Source: Kitasatospora fiedleri (GTDB lineage Bacteria > Actinomycetota > Actinomycetes > Streptomycetales > Streptomycetaceae). Taken from it: a DNA stretch of 64,000 nucleotides. The position numbers and the translations under genes are program-made. Location of the stretch: contig NZ_OX419519.1 of the NCBI RefSeq assembly GCF_948472415.1, positions 5,084,001 to 5,148,000 on the forward strand. The letters run 5' to 3'. Shown piece after piece: positions 61,392 through 64,000 of this stretch. Below the pieces are notes generated by a model, which saw only the letters and a list, made by a program, of their open reading frames with translations, ran no database searches and had not been told where the DNA came from. Every line of letters begins with the position of its first letter. The stretch's first letter is position 1.

Positions 61392-64000
61392 TCAACGCTC
61401 CTGGTGCTCGGGGCCGAAGCCGTTGTTGCCATCGACGTCGGACCGCCCGCCACGGGCTCCCCGGTAGCCCTCGGACGTCCCGCCGAAGTCGAAGCCCGGC
61501 CGCTGCTGCGACGCGGGACCGCCGAAGCCCGGCTGCTGCGTCCCCGCCTGGCGGCCCTGCTGGATGCCGCGGCGCAGGTTGGTCAGCCGGCCGCGCACCT
61601 CCTCGGGGCTGCGCGAGACCTGGGGACCGGTCAGCGGGCTGGCCTCGGCGCTGCCGGAGACCAGGTTGGCCTGCGGGGTGCGGCGCGGCAGCCCCGACGT
61701 GGTCAGGCCGTCGGTCTGCGGCTCGCGCATCTGCTCGGCCCGGCGCCAGCGCTCGTCGTTCGCCGACGAGCGCCACGGCGCGTCCGGGTCGCCCTGCGGC
61801 TCCACCGCGGGGCCGCCCGCCGGAGCACCGCCGAACGGCGCCGCCGGGCGCTGCTGCTGCGGCTGCTGCGGTTGCGGCTGCTGCGGTCGGCCCTGCCCCG
61901 GCTGACCGCCCTGGAACGGCCGGCCGCCCTGGAACGGCTGGCCCGGCTGGCCCGGCTGGCCCTGCGGACCGGTCGGGCGCTGCGGCGCGGCCGGACGCTG
62001 CGGCAGGCCCTGGGACTGCGGGCCCGGCGCCTGCGGACGCTGCCGCTCGACCGGCTCGCCCTGCGGACGCTGCCGCTCGGCCTGCGGCCCCGGCTCGACG
62101 AAGCCCGGCGCGGAGGTGCCGGGGCGCTGCGGCTGGTACGGACGCGGCCGGAGCTGCTCGTGGCCCGGCGCCGGAGCGGCCTGCGCCCCCGGCCCGGACG
62201 GCCGGTCACCGGCGGTCGGCAGCGCCATCGGCTGCGGACGCTCCGCGAACTGCGGCTGCTGCGGCTGCTGCTGGGACTGCGGCGACCGCGGCGGGACGCC
62301 CTGGCCCACCGGGTCCGGCAGCACCGGCTCCACCAGGCCGAGGCCCAGCGGGTCGCGCGGGTCGATGTCGGACGCCTCGAACCGCGGCCGGGCGAACCCG
62401 CCGGACTGCTCGGTCGGAGCGGCCTCCAGCGGCGCGGCCGGCTGCTGCGGCGGCAGCGGACGGCGCTGCGGCTGCTCGGCCCGCCCGTGGTGCTGGGCCG
62501 GCTCGCCGCCCGGACGCTGCTGGCCCTGCTGCGGGCCGCCCTGCGGACCCTGCGGGCCCTGCGGACGGCGCTGGCCCTGCGGACCGCCCACCGGCGGCTG
62601 ACCGGGCTGCCCCGGCCGGCCCGGCTGCGGACGCCGCGGCGGCAGACCGCCGCCGGGACCGCCCGGGAAGCCCGGACCGCCCTGGACGCCCGGGGCACCC
62701 GAGGCGCCCGGCACCCGGCGCGGCGGCAGGCCGCCACCGGCGGGCGCACCCGCGCCCGGACCGGCCGGGGCCGACGGGCCGGGCCCGCCCGGTCCCGGGT
62801 TCTCGCGCAGCGACTGGCCGACCGAACGGGTCGGCAGTCCGCCGGTGCGGCCGCCCTGGGCCGTACCGGTGCCGAACGCGCCGCCCGGGCCGAACCCGCC
62901 GTCGCCCGGCTGGCCGCCGGACGCACCGGGCCCGCCCGGCGCGCGCCGCGGCGCACCCGGGCCGCCGGGCGCACCGGCGGGGGAGAACAGGTCGGGGCTG
63001 CCGCCGGCCGGGCCCTGGCCCAGCTGCGGACGGCCCGCGGGGTCCTGCGGACCGGACTGGCCGAGCGGGGTGCGCCCGCCGGGCAGGTCGCCCGCCGGGC
63101 GGCCCTGCTGGCGCGGCGTCGGCGCCAGGCCGCGCTGCTGCTTGCCGCCGGCCTGCCCGGCCCCGGCGCCCGCACCGGGCCGGTTGCCGCGCCGTTCGGC
63201 GGAGTTGGTGACGTCGACCGGGAGCATGACCAGCGCGGTGGTGCCGCCGGAGTCGGACGGGCGGAGCTGAATCCGGATGCCGTGCCGCAGGGACAGCCGG
63301 CCGACCACGAACAGGCCCATCCGGCGGGAGACGGAGACGTCCACGACCGGCGGGTTGGCGAGGCGCTCGTTGATGTCGGCGAGGTCGTCGGGGGACAGGC
63401 CGATGCCGGTGTCGTGGATCTCGATCAGCACCCGGCCGTCCGGCAGGGCGTGGCCGGTGACCCGGACCCGGGTCTGCGGGGAGGAGAACGAGGTGGCGTT
63501 CTCCAGCAGCTCGGCGAGCAGGTGGACGAGGTCGTTGACGACCCGGCCGGCCACCTCGGCGGTGGGCACCGAGGCCAGCTCGACGCGCTCGTACTGCTCC
63601 ACCTCGGAGGCCGCGGCGCGCAGCACGTCGACCAGCGGGACGGGGCGGGTCCAGCGGCGGCCCGGGTCCTCGCCCGCGAGGACGAGCAGGTTCTCGCCGT
63701 TGCGGCGCATGCGGGTCGCGAGGTGGTCGAGCTTGAACAGCGAGGCCAGCTGGTCCGGGTCGGCCTCGCGGCTCTCCAGCTCGGAGATCAGCGACAGCTG
63801 GCGCTGGATCAGGCCCTGGCTGCGGCGCGAGAGGTTGGTGAACATCGCGTTGATGTTGCCGCGCAGCAGCGCCTGCTCGGCGGCCAGTCGGACCGCCTCG
63901 CGGTGCACCATGTCGAAGGCGTGCGCCACGTGGCCGATCTCGTCGGCGGAGTCGACGCCGACCGGTTCGACGGTGACGTCGACGTCGTGCGGGTCGCTCT
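61392..64000 (-). CDS. cvnA: Conservon sensor ATPase CvnA, C-terminal part (runs off right edge)
   Basis: 869 residues or so in the window. It enters within the HAMP domain (VGVDSADEIGHVAHAFDMVH), then the helical linker LLRGNINAMFTNLSRRSQGL, the ATPase with HLLAELLENATSFSSP and IEIHDTGIGLSPDDL, and RRMGLFVVGRL. About 600 residues of Pro/Gly/Gln-rich disordered tail follow. The tail is much more Pro-Gly-Gln-rich than the Tyr/Asp-rich tail of the other CvnA. The ATPase-domain DNA is close to the other copy, identical for 60 or so bases at 63469-63533 against 57527-57590. The sensor part lies beyond the window. Confidence 0.92.
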   Translation of the reverse strand, partial: SDPHDVDVTVEPVGVDSADEIGHVAHAFDMVHREAVRLAAEQALLRGNINAMFTNLSRRSQGLIQRQLSLISELESREADPDQLASLFKLDHLATRMRRNGENLLVLAGEDPGRRWTRPVPLVDVLRAAASEVEQYERVELASVPTAEVAGRVVNDLVHLLAELLENATSFSSPQTRVRVTGHALPDGRVLIEIHDTGIGLSPDDLADINERLANPPVVDVSVSRRMGLFVVGRLSLRHGIRIQLRPSDSGGTTALVMLPVDVTNSAERRGNRPGAGAGAGQAGGKQQRGLAPTPRQQGRPAGDLPGGRTPLGQSGPQDPAGRPQLGQGPAGGSPDLFSPAGAPGGPGAPRRAPGGPGASGGQPGDGGFGPGGAFGTGTAQGGRTGGLPTRSVGQSLRENPGPGGPGPSAPAGPGAGAPAGGGLPPRRVPGASGAPGVQGGPGFPGGPGGGLPPRRPQPGRPGQPGQPPVGGPQGQRRPQGPQGPQGGPQQGQQRPGGEPAQHHGRAEQPQRRPLPPQQPAAPLEAAPTEQSGGFARPRFEASDIDPRDPLGLGLVEPVLPDPVGQGVPPRSPQSQQQPQQPQFAERPQPMALPTAGDRPSGPGAQAAPAPGHEQLRPRPYQPQRPGTSAPGFVEPGPQAERQRPQGEPVERQRPQAPGPQSQGLPQRPAAPQRPTGPQGQPGQPGQPFQGGRPFQGGQPGQGRPQQPQPQQPQQQRPAAPFGGAPAGGPAVEPQGDPDAPWRSSANDERWRRAEQMREPQTDGLTTSGLPRRTPQANLVSGSAEASPLTGPQVSRSPEEVRGRLTNLRRGIQQGRQAGTQQPGFGGPASQQRPGFDFGGTSEGYRGARGGRSDVDGNNGFGPEHQER

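Overview
The window reads as the chromosome core of a high-GC actinomycete of the Streptomyces/Kitasatospora type. Supporting signs are the very high GC, GTG and TTG starts, frequent TAnnnT -10 boxes that abut start codons (leaderless genes), a gatCAB operon, an ilvBNC-serA-leuB-ilvE-cimA set, two c-di-GMP enzymes resembling RmdB and CdgC, and cvnABCD conservons. From memory the gene order follows the S. coelicolor segment that runs from the glycine-cleavage genes to the first conservon. Accessory genes are added and I could not run an alignment.

Left part (1-12.2 kb). A leftward gcvT-gcvH-glyA-sdaA cluster for glycine and serine breakdown sits behind a tandem glycine riboswitch. Two rightward SseB-family genes follow, then a five-gene peptide ABC transporter in the order permease, binding lipoprotein, permease, ATPase, ATPase. 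A 28-bp hairpin separates the lipoprotein gene from the second permease gene.

Middle part (12.2-25 kb). This holds a DUF6891-like protein, a ferritin-like protein, a TRIC-type channel convergent with an IclR regulator, a cysteine desulfurase, a MarR-MFS pair with shared operator-like sequences, mnmA (which needs the sulfur a desulfurase can supply), a LOG-like protein, an SDR, a MetE-like protein and ligA.

25-39 kb. An rmdB-like phosphodiesterase gene is followed by gatC-gatA-(small membrane protein)-[AAA ATPase + DUF4276/TOPRIM-like pair]-gatB. The bracketed pair is inserted in the essential gat operon and joined to gatB by a GTGA overlap; it is the best candidate for an uncharacterised, defence-like system. 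A small conserved-type ORF, a large LAL regulator and a cdgC-like diguanylate cyclase with a degenerate EAL domain follow.

39-54 kb. Branched-chain amino acid and serine biosynthesis: ilvB (with a leader peptide and an attenuator), ilvN, ilvC, serA, leuB, ilvE and cimA (a second leader-peptide/terminator arrangement). A secreted subtilisin with a 23-bp palindrome upstream and two Uma2-family nuclease-like genes lie among them.

54-64 kb. Two tandem leftward conservons (cvnA-B-C-D). Their cvnD genes, together with the cvnC 3' ends, are identical over 623 bp, and their cvnB 5' portions over 216 bp, with different offsets. This is a signature of gene conversion or very recent patchwork duplication. 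The upstream cvnA runs off the right edge.

No tRNA, rRNA, CRISPR array, IS element or prophage was seen.
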